Shown here: positions 15,972 to 24,237 of the stretch, piece after piece
How the letters are laid out: the number at the start of each line of letters is the position of its first letter
Position numbering within the stretch: position 1 is the first letter of the stretch
The notes under the pieces: model-generated
The model's input: the letters and a program-made list of their open reading frames with translations, nothing else
The model's database searches: none
Told to the model about the DNA's origin: nothing
Translations under genes and position numbers: made by a program
Assembly: GCA_905215505.1 (NCBI GenBank)
Contig: CAJMPU010000015.1
Location: 1-64,000, forward strand
DNA length: 64,000 nt
From: an uncultured bacterium
GTDB lineage: Bacteria > Actinomycetota > Coriobacteriia > Coriobacteriales > Coriobacteriaceae
Direction of reading: 5' to 3'

Positions 15972-16949
15972 ATGTACCAGACGCGTAAGATCGGTGTGGT
16001 CGGCCAGGGCCACGTAGGAGCACATGTCGCCAACAGCCTGCTCATGCAGGGCATTGCCGATGAGCTGTACCTGTGCGATATCAACGAGGCCAAGGTGACG
16101 TCCGAGGTCCAGGACCTGCGCGACTCCCTTTCGTTTGTCCCGTACAACACCAAGATCGTCAACTGCTACGACCACTACGAGGAGCTGGCCTGCTGCGACG
16201 TCATCGTCAACGCCGCCGGCAAGGTCGCGCTGGCCGCCGGTAACCGCGACGGCGAGCTGTTCTTTACCACCGACGCCGCCCGCACCTTTGCCAAGTGCAT
16301 CGTCGACGCCGGCTTCGACGGCATCTTCGTGAGCATCTCCAACCCCTGCGACGTCGTGTGCACCGAGCTGTGGCACCTGACCGGCTACGACCCCAAGAAG
16401 ATCATCGGCTCGGGCTGCGGTCTGGACTCCGCCCGTCTGCGTACCGAGATCTCCAAGAAGGTCGGCGTGAGCCCCAAGTCCATCGACGCCTACATGATCG
16501 GCGAGCACGGCTTTAGCCAGCTGGCCGCCTTTAAGGCCGCGACCATCGCCGGCAAGAGCCTCAACGAGCTTCAGGCCGAGGACCCCGACAAGTACGCCTT
16601 TGACCACATGGAGGTCGAGGAGCTCGCGCGCAAGGGCGGCTATGTGACCTACCAGGGCAAGCAGTGCACCGAGTACGCCGTCGCCAACTCCGCCGCGCGC
16701 GTCTGCGCCGCTGTGCTGCACAACGAGCACGCCGTGCTTTCGGCCTCTACGCTTATGACCGGCCAGTATGACGAGGAGGGCATCTTTACCTCCCTGCCGT
16801 GCGTGATCGGTGCCGAGGGCGTCGAGGAAGTCTACACGCTCGACCTGTCCGAGCACGAGCTCGAGGGCTTCCACAAGAGCTGCCAGCACATCCGCGACAA
16901 CATCGCCCAGCTCGACTGGTGGGATGCCGAGGCCTACGACGCCAAGTAA
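15972..16949 (+). CDS. L-lactate/L-2-hydroxyacid dehydrogenase
   Basis: 325 residues of the LDH/MDH superfamily. The NAD-binding fingerprint GQGHVGAHVA is at residues 11-20, the substrate-binding segment ISNPCDVV is at about 120, and the catalytic His is in GEHGFSQLA. Overall the sequence resembles L-2-hydroxyisocaproate dehydrogenases as well as lactate dehydrogenases, so the 2-oxoacid used is uncertain. It would reoxidise NADH during fermentation. The ATG at 15972 follows AAAGGATAC; the frame stays open upstream without a ribosome site. Monocistronic, with a strong terminator. Confidence 0.88.
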   Translation: MYQTRKIGVVGQGHVGAHVANSLLMQGIADELYLCDINEAKVTSEVQDLRDSLSFVPYNTKIVNCYDHYEELACCDVIVNAAGKVALAAGNRDGELFFTTDAARTFAKCIVDAGFDGIFVSISNPCDVVCTELWHLTGYDPKKIIGSGCGLDSARLRTEISKKVGVSPKSIDAYMIGEHGFSQLAAFKAATIAGKSLNELQAEDPDKYAFDHMEVEELARKGGYVTYQGKQCTEYAVANSAARVCAAVLHNEHAVLSASTLMTGQYDEEGIFTSLPCVIGAEGVEEVYTLDLSEHELEGFHKSCQHIRDNIAQLDWWDAEAYDAK

Positions 16950-16992
16950 GCGTCGGTTGCCACAACACCTCGCGAATCTATGCGCGATACCA

Positions 16993-17034
16993 AGCGGGCC
17001 GCGCCGGAAATCCCCGGCGCGGCCCGCTTTTTTT
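16993..17034 (+). terminator. Terminator of the hydroxyacid dehydrogenase gene
   Basis: A 15-bp GC-rich stem (AGCGGGCCGCGCCGG and its complement) with a short loop, followed by seven or more T. Confidence 0.92.
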
Positions 17035-17083
17035 GACTCACGCAGTGCCCTTGCGAATCGAAGGTGAATGGTTTTCCCGTTAC

Positions 17084-18052
17084 TTAGTACTGCTCGATGC
17101 CCATGTAGCGACGAATCTCGGGGCTGTGGTCGAACACCTTGCCGCGGGCGGCGCGCAGCTCGCAGCTCATCGCGTAGAAGAAGATCGGCTCCAAGAACGA
17201 ACGAACGCTGGCGGGCACCTCGCCCACGCCGTACTCGAGCGCGTCGAGAACCATGACCGTATCGGTATGCGTGTTGAGGAACGCAAGGGCACGCTCCTCC
17301 ATGGGGCGGCACTCGCCCGAGCCGAGCTGCACAAAGTAGAACACGCCGGGCTCGGTAGCCTCGAACGGGCCGTGGAAGTACTCGCCAGAGTGGATGTAGC
17401 AGCAGTGCTGCCACTGCATCTCCATGAGCGAGCAGATCGCCATGGCATAGGTCTGGCTAAAGTTGGGGCCGGAGCCCAGGATATAGAAGAACTTGTGCTG
17501 CTGGCAGAGCTCGGCAAAGCGATCGCCCAGCTCGGCGTTAACCTTCTCGCGGGCGGCGGGCAGCAGCGCGTCCATCTGCTTAAGGCCGGTGTACATGTCG
17601 GCGAGCGCCTCGTAGCCCTCCTGCTGGTCGAGCAGCTCGGCAGCCATCAGCAGGCCGATGCCCTGCGGGACCTCGGCCTGCGACTCGCCCTTGCCCCACG
17701 GATAGACCCAGGTGGTCCACTTGCCGTTGTCGATCTTGGAGCCCGCGTAGTCGGTCATGGTCACGACCTCGGCGCCGGCAGCCAGCGCCATCTCGCAGGC
17801 ATCGACGACCTCCTGCGTATTGCCGCTGTGGCTGCAGGCGACGACGAGCGACTTCGGCCCCAGGCTCTTGGGCGCCATCAGGCAAAACTCGCGTGCCGTG
17901 TAGACCGTCGAGGCAAACGTGGTGGCCTCGCGCTTGAGCAGCTCGTTAGCCGGCATCAGGTCGATCATCGAACCGCCGCAGGCGATCCAAAAGACGTTCT
18001 CGATCTTACCCTTGCGCTCGATAATTTCCTGAATCAGATCGTGTGCGTTCAC
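17084..18052 (-). CDS. FrlB-type sugar-phosphate deglycase (SIS domain), paralog 1
   Basis: 322 residues with two SIS domains. Family members such as FrlB and GfrE/GfrF split fructoselysine-6-phosphate or related Amadori phosphates into a hexose phosphate and an amino acid. Diagnostic are the early ACGGSMIDLMPA phosphate loop, SHSGNTQEV, the active-site region SGEYFHGPFE at about 240 and the FrlB-like C-terminus RRYMGIEQY. It follows gntR1 (18197-18952), with a promoter and two repressor-like operators in the 144 bp between. The exact Amadori substrate is unknown. It is the most divergent of three paralogs here. Confidence 0.85.
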   Translation of the reverse strand: MNAHDLIQEIIERKGKIENVFWIACGGSMIDLMPANELLKREATTFASTVYTAREFCLMAPKSLGPKSLVVACSHSGNTQEVVDACEMALAAGAEVVTMTDYAGSKIDNGKWTTWVYPWGKGESQAEVPQGIGLLMAAELLDQQEGYEALADMYTGLKQMDALLPAAREKVNAELGDRFAELCQQHKFFYILGSGPNFSQTYAMAICSLMEMQWQHCCYIHSGEYFHGPFEATEPGVFYFVQLGSGECRPMEERALAFLNTHTDTVMVLDALEYGVGEVPASVRSFLEPIFFYAMSCELRAARGKVFDHSPEIRRYMGIEQY

Positions 18053-18109
18053 GGTGACGCTCCTCCTTGTGTGGCGGCTTTGAGCGACGGCAGCTCGTAC
18101 CTGCGGTCG

Positions 18110-18125
18110 TTCTATGTTGTCCTAT
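18110..18125. promoter_or_regulatory. Putative GntR operator O1 (paralog 1 operon)
   Basis: TTCTATGTTGTCCTAT lies immediately downstream of the -10 box on the minus strand, where bound repressor would block initiation. It matches 18172-18187 at 15 of 16 positions. Confidence 0.65.
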
Positions 18126-18153
18126 TTATAGCACGCACGACGACGCTCGTGAA
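18125..18153 (-). promoter_or_regulatory. Promoter of deglycase paralog 1
   Basis: On the minus strand TTCACG (-35) and TATAAA (-10) are separated by 17 bp, about 75 bp before the start codon and flanked on both sides by the repeated operator word. Confidence 0.65.
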
Positions 18154-18171
18154 GCCATTTCGCCAAACTTG

Positions 18172-18187
18172 TTCTATGTTGTTCTAT
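18172..18187. promoter_or_regulatory. Putative GntR operator O2 (paralog 1 operon)
   Basis: TTCTATGTTGTTCTAT, upstream of the -35 box and 10 bp after the gntR1 stop codon. Two sites 62 bp apart, about six helical turns, would permit looping. Confidence 0.65.
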
Positions 18188-18196
18188 CTGTGGATG

Positions 18197-18952
18197 TTAA
18201 ATGTCGAACACGTAGCGCGAGCCCACGATCTTTTGGCGCCCGAGCAGCAGGGGGCGCTCGTCTGCATCGGTAAAATACGCCTCCATATAGAAGAGCGGCT
18301 CGCCGACCGGCACCTCCAGCAGCGGGGCCGCCTGGGCATCCGCCAGCGCAATCTCCACGGTGCAGGGGTCGGACTTGAGCGGCGCGCGACCCGAATGCTC
18401 GGCAACGAGCGAGAAGATCGAGTTGTCGGCGAGGTCCTTATCGGCAAGCGTCTGCAGGTAGGGATGGTCGGCGAGCACAAAGGCGTTGTTCTCGAGCATG
18501 ACGGGCACGCCGTCTGCCGTGCGCACGCGCTCGACCACAATGAGCTCGCAGCCGGGTTCCACGCCAAAAAATGCCGCGTCCTCGTGCGTCGCCGCAACCA
18601 CCGTGCGCGACACCAGGCGCGCTCCGGCCACCATGTCGTTGGCGGCGCAACCCTCGGAAAAGCTCTGGACGTCGCCTTTCTGAACAATCTTGCGCTTGAG
18701 CTTGGGAGCGCACACAAAGGTGCCCCTCCCCTGCTGTCGGTGGAGATACCCCGCGCGCGACAGCTCCTCGATGGCACGGCGCACGGTGATGCGCCCCACG
18801 CCGTAGGACTTCGCGAGCTCCATCTCGGCAGGAATGCGCGAACCGGCAGGGTACACGCCGCGCGCGATCTCGCCCTTTAGGTCGTCCATGACCTGCTGGT
18901 ACAGCGGCACGGCGGACGAGCCAGCGCGGCCGGTTTTATCGTCGGTTGCCAT
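18197..18952 (-). CDS. GntR/HutC family regulator with UTRA domain (GntR1)
   Basis: 251 residues: an N-terminal winged helix (about 15-80, PLYQQVMDDLKGEIARGVYPAGSRIPAEMEL...ITVRRAIEEL) and a C-terminal UTRA effector domain binding small phosphorylated sugars or amino acids. It starts 2 bp after the recQ stop with GGAG inside the recQ end, so it is translationally linked to recQ, and precedes deglycase paralog 1. The duplicated operators between it and that gene are its likely target. Repression relieved by the Amadori phosphate is inferred from the family. Confidence 0.9.
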   Translation of the reverse strand: MATDDKTGRAGSSAVPLYQQVMDDLKGEIARGVYPAGSRIPAEMELAKSYGVGRITVRRAIEELSRAGYLHRQQGRGTFVCAPKLKRKIVQKGDVQSFSEGCAANDMVAGARLVSRTVVAATHEDAAFFGVEPGCELIVVERVRTADGVPVMLENNAFVLADHPYLQTLADKDLADNSIFSLVAEHSGRAPLKSDPCTVEIALADAQAAPLLEVPVGEPLFYMEAYFTDADERPLLLGRQKIVGSRYVFDI

Positions 18953-18954
18953 CG

Positions 18955-20937
18955 TTACGCTCCATCCCGTGCATGCTCGGACTCAAATTCTTCAATCGCC
19001 GCCATAAACTGCTCGCCAAAGGCGTCGGCCTTTTTCTCGCCGATGCCGTTGACCTGGATAAGCTCGTCGCACGTCTGCGGGCGCAGGCGGCACAGGCCGC
19101 GCAGGGCCTTGTCGGAGAAGACCATGTACGGCGCCATCTCCAGCTCGGCCGCGATCTCCTTGCGCAGGGCGCGCAGGCACTCGAACAGCTCGGCATCGTC
19201 GCCCACGCGCGGGCGCTGCTCCAGCTCGGCCTCCTCGCGCAGCAGATCCACCGCACGGCGGGCGCGGGCCGAGGCCTTGCGCTTGGACGCGCGACGCTTA
19301 ACGGTAAAGGCGAACGCCTCATCCTCGACCTCGCCGGCACGCGGGCCCAGCCCAACGACCGGGTACTGCCCCTGCGAGGTGGCCAGATAACCGCGACCGC
19401 ACAGCTGGCCGATGATGTCCTTGATGCGCCCGACCGATTCGCTCGACAGCTCACCGTAGCCGCGGTCCTCGTCCAGATGCATCTGGCGAATGCGCTCGGT
19501 GTTGCCGCCGTGGAGCACATCAGCGATCAGCGACTTGCCAAAACGCATGGGACGCGTGGCCACATAGCGCACGGCAGCGCGGGCCATATCGGTGACGTCC
19601 TCGACCTCGAACTGCATGAGGCAGTTGCTGCAGTTGCCGCAACCCTCGGCGTCATCCGTGGCGGTGGCGCCCGCACCAGCCGCGGCAGCATGCTCGGCCG
19701 CGGCCTCGTCGCCAAAGTAGCGCAGCATGTATTCGCGCAGGCAGCCGGTGGTATTGCAGTAGCCCTCCATCTGGCTGAGCAGACGATATCGATTCTGGAG
19801 CGCCCACGCGCGCTGCTCGTCGTCGAGCGCCTCATCGGCAGCATCGCCGCGGTCGATCAGAAAGCGGCGCATGCGAAAATCGTTGCCGTTCCACAGCAAG
19901 TAGCAGCTGGCCGGGTCGCCATCGCGGCCGGCGCGGCCCGCCTCCTGGTAGTAGGCTTCGATGCTCTCGGGCACGTTGTTGTGGATCACGTAGCGCACGT
20001 TGGGCTTGTCGATGCCCATGCCAAAGGCGTTGGTGGCAACCATCACCTGGATATCGTCGTCGATAAAGGCGCGCTGGCTTTGGCGACGGGCGTCGTTGCC
20101 CATGCCGGCATGGTAGCGGCCAACGCGAATGCCGCTGGGGCCCAGCGCCTCGGCAAGCTCGCCCGCCAGCGCATCGACCGTCTTGCGGGTCGAGCAATAC
20201 ACGATACCGCTCTCGCTCGAATGCGCGATCACATAGTCGCGCACCCAGGCAGTCTTGGCCTTGTCGCCCATCTCCTCGCAACCAAAGTAGAGATTCTTGC
20301 GATCGAAGCCCGTCACCACCGTCGCAGGGTTTTGCAGGCCGAGCATCTGCTGAATATCCGCACGCACGCGTTCGGTCGCCGTGGCGGTAAACGCCGCCAC
20401 GATGGGGCGCTGCGGCAGGGAATCGATGAACTCACGAATCTGCAGATAGGCGGGGCGGAAATCCTGACCCCATTGGCTTACGCAGTGGGCCTCGTCAATG
20501 GCCACGAGCGGCACGCCAATGCCGGCGGAACCCGCAGCCTCCTGCGCAAAGGCCAAAAAACGCGGCTCGAGCAAGCGCTCGGGCGCCACGTACATAAGCT
20601 GGTAGCGGCCCTCGCGCGCCCGCTTGAGCACGGTGTTTTGCTGGGCCGGAGTAAGGCTGGAGTTGAGATAGCTGGGTCGCGCACCCGCCGCGAGCAACGC
20701 ACGGGTCTGGTCCTCCATAAGCGACAGCAGCGGACTCACCACAAAGGTGATGCCGGGCAGCATGAGCGCGGGCACCTGGTAGCAAATGGACTTGCCGGCA
20801 CCCGTGGGCATAACACCCAGCGCATCGCGACCGGCAAGGATCGCATCGACCATGCGGTCCTGTCCCGGGCGAAACGAGGTGTAGCCAAAATAGGCGCCGA
20901 GCGTGTCGAGCGCCATCTGCTGCATGCTATCGGTCAT
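18955..20937 (-). CDS. recQ: ATP-dependent DNA helicase RecQ
   Basis: 660 residues with the full RecQ layout: DEAD/helicase N-terminal domain (MPTGAGKSICYQ Walker A near 40, AIDEAHCVSQWGQDFR box II, TATATER box III), helicase C domain (ATNAFGMGIDKPNVRYVIH, QEAGRAGRDG), RQC zinc region (CNTTGCLR ... CGNCSNC) and a C-terminal HRDC domain ending at about 655. It unwinds recombination and replication intermediates. Start supported by TAGGAAA. A TATAAT lies about 32 bp upstream, with no good -35. Confidence 0.95.
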   Translation of the reverse strand: MTDSMQQMALDTLGAYFGYTSFRPGQDRMVDAILAGRDALGVMPTGAGKSICYQVPALMLPGITFVVSPLLSLMEDQTRALLAAGARPSYLNSSLTPAQQNTVLKRAREGRYQLMYVAPERLLEPRFLAFAQEAAGSAGIGVPLVAIDEAHCVSQWGQDFRPAYLQIREFIDSLPQRPIVAAFTATATERVRADIQQMLGLQNPATVVTGFDRKNLYFGCEEMGDKAKTAWVRDYVIAHSSESGIVYCSTRKTVDALAGELAEALGPSGIRVGRYHAGMGNDARRQSQRAFIDDDIQVMVATNAFGMGIDKPNVRYVIHNNVPESIEAYYQEAGRAGRDGDPASCYLLWNGNDFRMRRFLIDRGDAADEALDDEQRAWALQNRYRLLSQMEGYCNTTGCLREYMLRYFGDEAAAEHAAAAGAGATATDDAEGCGNCSNCLMQFEVEDVTDMARAAVRYVATRPMRFGKSLIADVLHGGNTERIRQMHLDEDRGYGELSSESVGRIKDIIGQLCGRGYLATSQGQYPVVGLGPRAGEVEDEAFAFTVKRRASKRKASARARRAVDLLREEAELEQRPRVGDDAELFECLRALRKEIAAELEMAPYMVFSDKALRGLCRLRPQTCDELIQVNGIGEKKADAFGEQFMAAIEEFESEHARDGA

Positions 20938-20968
20938 GGTTTCCTAACGTCCAAGTCATCTGCCGCCG

Positions 20969-20974
20969 ATTATA
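20969..20974 (-). promoter_or_regulatory. Possible -10 box of recQ
   Basis: TATAAT on the minus strand about 32 bp before the recQ ATG. No convincing -35 hexamer lies 16-18 bp upstream, so this is tentative. Confidence 0.35.
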
Positions 20975-21186
20975 CGCCGCCACGCGGACCGGTGCCGCAC
21001 GGCTGTCGGCCACGGGCAACGCAATCCAAAAGGAACGAGCGTGGGATTTTTGGACACTTTCCCAACGGCTAATCTCTTGACAAGCACGCAAACGTCGCTG
21101 GTTGAGCATAAGTCAGCGAAAACGCCCCTAAGCGAGCAAGGTGACGTGAAAGAGGAGGGAAGCGTACTTTGGGTACGCGACCGACG

Positions 21187-21259
21187 ATTGAACGTCAGAT
21201 TGCCGCTTAGGGGCGTTTGCAGCGTCGAGCCGTTACGCGGTTTGGTAAAACCGCGTAAC
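21187..21259 (-). repeat. Stop-codon-proximal repeat element, copy 2
   Basis: Near-identical to 130-200: ATTGAACGTCAGATTGCCGC..., the conserved CGTTTGCAGCGTCGA and a perfect hairpin GTTACGCGGTTT / AAACCGCGTAAC ending one base before the gntR2 stop codon. The arms differ from copy 1 at one position on each side (GCTACG to GTTACG), a compensatory change that keeps the stem. Confidence 0.75.
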
Positions 21260-21979
21260 TTACATGACCATAACGTAGCGCGATCCCACGTAGTACTGCT
21301 TACCCATCAAAACCGGCTCGTCATCGGGACCGGTAAAGCCGGCACGCAGGTTGAGCAGCGGATCGTGCGGAGCAATGCCCAGCTCGGCCGCCTGCTCGGC
21401 GTTAGCTCGAACGGCCTCGACCGTACGGTAGCCAACCGAGACAATCGGCGTTCCGCCAACACGCTCGACCTCGGCAAAAATCGACTTGTTCTCAAGATCG
21501 GCCGTCAACAGCTCACGGTAGGCGTCAAACGGCACAAAGATGTTCTCCTCAAAGATGGGCTCGCCGTCGGCCGTACGCACGCGCTTGATATGCAGCAGCA
21601 GCGCATCCTTCTGCAGGCCAAAGAACTCCATCTCGTTTTGGCGCGCCGGAACGATCTGGCGATCGATCACGTGCGCACCGGCCTTCATGCCGTTGCCGGC
21701 ACACAGCGCGGTAAACGTCTGCAGCGTCGAGGCGTGAAACTGGCGGTTGATGTGCGGCGTGGAGACAAAGGTGCCGCGGCCCTGCTGCTTAACCAGGTAA
21801 CCATCGGAGCACAGCTCCTCGACAGCGCGGCGCACCGTAATACGGCTCACCTCGTACTGCTCGGCTAGTTCAAGCTCGGACGGAATACGCTCCTTGGGTG
21901 CATAAACACCTTTCTCGATCGCATCCTTGATTTCGTCATAAATCTGCTGGTAAAGCGGTGCATTTTTGGGCGCAGGCAT
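21260..21979 (-). CDS. GntR/HutC family regulator with UTRA domain (GntR2)
   Basis: 239 residues, a winged helix (about 10-75, PLYQQIYDEIKDAIEKGVY ... ITVRRAVEELCSDGYL) followed by UTRA, similar to NagR/YvoA repressors. The ribosome site is weak (AAGAG). Upstream it carries TATAACGTCTT, which also occurs before the PTS-deglycase operon (28050) and, in variant form, before the EamA gene (29327). This points to those as its regulon along with itself. It has no adjacent deglycase gene, unlike GntR1 and GntR3. Confidence 0.9.
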   Translation of the reverse strand: MPAPKNAPLYQQIYDEIKDAIEKGVYAPKERIPSELELAEQYEVSRITVRRAVEELCSDGYLVKQQGRGTFVSTPHINRQFHASTLQTFTALCAGNGMKAGAHVIDRQIVPARQNEMEFFGLQKDALLLHIKRVRTADGEPIFEENIFVPFDAYRELLTADLENKSIFAEVERVGGTPIVSVGYRTVEAVRANAEQAAELGIAPHDPLLNLRAGFTGPDDEPVLMGKQYYVGSRYVMVM

Positions 21980-22010
21980 ATCTAATCACTCTTATCGAAA
22001 TATCAAAATA

Positions 22011-22032
22011 ACTAATACGTATATAACGTCTT
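22011..22032. promoter_or_regulatory. Putative GntR2 operator at its own promoter
   Basis: AATACGTATATAACGTCTT combines two ACGT words 5 bp apart and shares TATAACGTCTT exactly with the site at 28050-28060. Confidence 0.5.
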
Positions 22033-22083
22033 TTTATATGTTACCTCAGTTGGATAAAACGATACACCACATACAGCAAAACC

Positions 22084-23091
22084 TTACTTGCCGTCGTCCT
22101 GTTGCAGACTGTCCTGCTCGCTGAGGCGCGCCTGCCTGCTGGCCATGCGTGCGGGCTTGTCGGGATCGGGAACGGCCGTGGGCATGGGCTCGTCGACATG
22201 ACCGCCCCACCAGCCGCCCACAAAGTTGAGCGTGTGGAACACGTTGATCACGGCGCCGGAATCAACGTCACACACCAGTTTGATAATGTCTTGGCTCTCG
22301 TAGGTCGAGACAACGGTGTGCAGCAAGTACATCTTTTCACGGCTGTATCCGCCGACGACCTCGGCGCAGCTAATGCCGTGCTGAAAATGGTTTACGTAGG
22401 CAGTCATGACCTCGTCTGCCTTACGCGTCGTGATCTGCAGCGTCACGCGATCGTAGCGACGATAGAAACTGTCGATGGTCTTGGTCGAAATAAACTGGAA
22501 CACGATGGAATATGCCGCCTTGTCCCAGCCAAACATAAAGCCAAAGATCGCCAGGATAAAGCAGTTGAAACCAAAAATGACGCCCCAGATGGTCTTGCCT
22601 GTGTGGTTGGAAACCCACAGCGCGATAAAGTCGGTGCCGCCGGTAGATGCGCCGGACTTAAGCGCGATGGCAGCGCCCAGACCCGAGACCACTCCGCCAA
22701 AAATGATGAGCATGATCTTGTCGCCCAAAAACGGGGCGAAATGAAAGATGTTGAGGAACAGCGACGAGAGCATGACCTGCATCATCGAGAAGATGACGAA
22801 GCGCTTGCTAATGCCGCTCCAGCACAGGAGCGCCACGGGGATGTTGAGCGCGAGCATGCCGAGCGAGATGTCGATGTGAACGCCGCCCAGCGAGGTAACA
22901 CGATCGAGCAGGACCGCGACGCCGGTGAGGCCGCTCGGAAGCAGGTCGGCGGGTTGAATGAACGCCTGGATCAGGAATGTCTGGAGAACGGCGGAAATTG
23001 TGACCGCCACGGCGGTGATGGCGCGGCGGACGATGGTGAGGCGGCCGAGCACGAGCACGCGGTCCGCGAGCTGGTCGATGGCGTTCGCCAC
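22084..23091 (-). CDS. YitT family membrane protein (DUF161/DUF2179)
   Basis: 335 residues. Five or six hydrophobic helices form the YitT (DUF161) region, followed by a soluble C-terminal DUF2179 domain (about 245-305, YNRVTLQITTRKADEV ... VSTYESQDI). The family is widespread and of uncertain function; some members are proposed transporters. The start is GTG with GGGAGC upstream. A ~30-residue acidic/basic tail follows the DUF2179 domain. It lies between gntR2 and the HAD gene on the same strand but has no evident functional tie to the island. Confidence 0.88.
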   Translation of the reverse strand: MANAIDQLADRVLVLGRLTIVRRAITAVAVTISAVLQTFLIQAFIQPADLLPSGLTGVAVLLDRVTSLGGVHIDISLGMLALNIPVALLCWSGISKRFVIFSMMQVMLSSLFLNIFHFAPFLGDKIMLIIFGGVVSGLGAAIALKSGASTGGTDFIALWVSNHTGKTIWGVIFGFNCFILAIFGFMFGWDKAAYSIVFQFISTKTIDSFYRRYDRVTLQITTRKADEVMTAYVNHFQHGISCAEVVGGYSREKMYLLHTVVSTYESQDIIKLVCDVDSGAVINVFHTLNFVGGWWGGHVDEPMPTAVPDPDKPARMASRQARLSEQDSLQQDDGK

Positions 23092-23228
23092 GTAGGCTCC
23101 CTTCGAAGGCAGATGTAGTTGTGGGGCATGTCGGCGATTGTAACATGGAGCGACAGAGGGCGCCTCAATTCACCCTCTCTCGACAACCAAAACGGGACCA
23201 GCAACTCCTACGACCAAAGGGCAAAAAT

Positions 23229-23352
23229 CTAAGTGAGTAGACTTTTTGCGATCTGCCGAGCACACCCAAAAATAGCCACCTCTGCGACCTGCGGTTTTGC
23301 TAAGGCAGATACGCTTTGTGCTCGGCCTGCGCCAAAAAGCCTACTCACTTAG
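23229..23352. mobile_element. MITE-like hairpin element, copy 1 (124 bp)
   Basis: Bounded by ~22-bp imperfect terminal inverted repeats CTAAGTGAGTAGACTTTTTG, with an inner inverted repeat GCCGAGCACA / TGTGCTCGGC. It is about 85% identical to 31619-31741 over its full length. No transposase frame. A further ~45 bp beyond the right end (around 23400-23445, CGCAAGAAG word on the minus strand) is weakly conserved too. Confidence 0.75.
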
Positions 23353-23447
23353 CCCGAATCGAAGTCAAGCGGATCAAAATCGAAACCAAATTGAGCCAGT
23401 CCACCGCAAATGACGCGTGAACCAGTGCTTCTTGCGGTGAATTGACG

Positions 23448-24077
23448 TTACAGAGCGGCCAAAATGTCGGCCAGATTGTCGATGACAACGTCGGCGGCAG
23501 ACTGGTCCAGGTTGACGCCCTCGTGCGGACGCAGCGCCAGGACTCGGGCGCCGGAGCGCTTGCCGGCCTCGATACCCAACGGCGAGTCCTCGATAACCAG
23601 GCACTCGGCAGGCTCCACCCCCAGTGCCTCCATGGCACGCAGGTAGATCTCGGGGTCGGGCTTAAACGCGCTGCACTCGTGGCCGCTGATGGTGTAGTCC
23701 AGCACGCCGGCGATGCCGGCAATCTCCACCAGCTCGTCGATCAACTCGCGATAGGACGAGCTCGCGATGGCGCACTTCACGCCGCGCTCGCGCAGCTCAC
23801 GCATCACCGGCTCCGTCTGCTCGTTGAGCAGCTCGGCATACGGAACGGGGTGGTCCGGGCTGTAGACTTGCTTGTACTCCACGCGCAGGCGCTCGCGCAG
23901 CTCAATATCGTCGGGCACCAGCGACTTCCAAATGGCAGGCTCGTTAGACCCCGAAAGATCGGGGATCTCGTCAAAGTGGAACCCCTTCTCTTCCATAAAC
24001 GCCACGCGACGGCGGTTGTAGAACCACTCGGTATCGACCAGCACGCCGTCCATGTCAAACAGCACTGCCTTGATCAT
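23448..24077 (-). CDS. HAD family hydrolase, beta-phosphoglucomutase-like
   Basis: 209 residues. The four HAD motifs are clear: FDMDGVLVDTEW (Asp nucleophile, residues ~9-11), IASSSYRE, the Lys in FKPDPEIYL, and IEDSPLGIEAG. A helical cap between motifs I and II places it with beta-phosphoglucomutase and sugar-phosphate phosphatases. The ATG at 24077 is chosen because GGAGG is 8 bp away; an ATG two codons earlier is too close to it. It follows deglycase paralog 2 but a terminator and a REP-like element lie between. A sugar-phosphate substrate in Amadori catabolism is plausible but unproven. Confidence 0.88.
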   Translation of the reverse strand: MIKAVLFDMDGVLVDTEWFYNRRRVAFMEEKGFHFDEIPDLSGSNEPAIWKSLVPDDIELRERLRVEYKQVYSPDHPVPYAELLNEQTEPVMRELRERGVKCAIASSSYRELIDELVEIAGIAGVLDYTISGHECSAFKPDPEIYLRAMEALGVEPAECLVIEDSPLGIEAGKRSGARVLALRPHEGVNLDQSAADVVIDNLADILAAL

Positions 24078-24091
24078 ACGCATCTCCTCCC

Positions 24092-24136
24092 ACCTGCCAA
24101 AAAGGGACAGGTTTATTTTGGTAGGTTTTATCTGGG
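24092..24136. repeat. 45-bp dispersed repeat, inverted copy
   Basis: Reverse complement of 12546-12590 with two differences, hairpin ACCTGCC.../...GGTAGGT around GGGACAG. It sits in the leader of the HAD gene. Confidence 0.75.
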
Positions 24137-24171
24137 GTTTTATGGAGCGACAGACGCACCCTCCCCAGAGC

Positions 24172-24203
24172 AAAAAAGGGGACGGGGCGCAAACCCCATC
24201 CCC
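24172..24203 (-). terminator. Terminator after deglycase paralog 2
   Basis: Minus-strand stem GGGGATGGGG / CCCCGTCCCC with a 6-nt loop followed by TTTTTT, about 35 bp after the stop codon. It would end the PTS-deglycase operon before the HAD gene. Confidence 0.8.
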
Positions 24204-24237
24204 TCTCAATCAACCCGTAAGGTCTACTTACTTGTGA

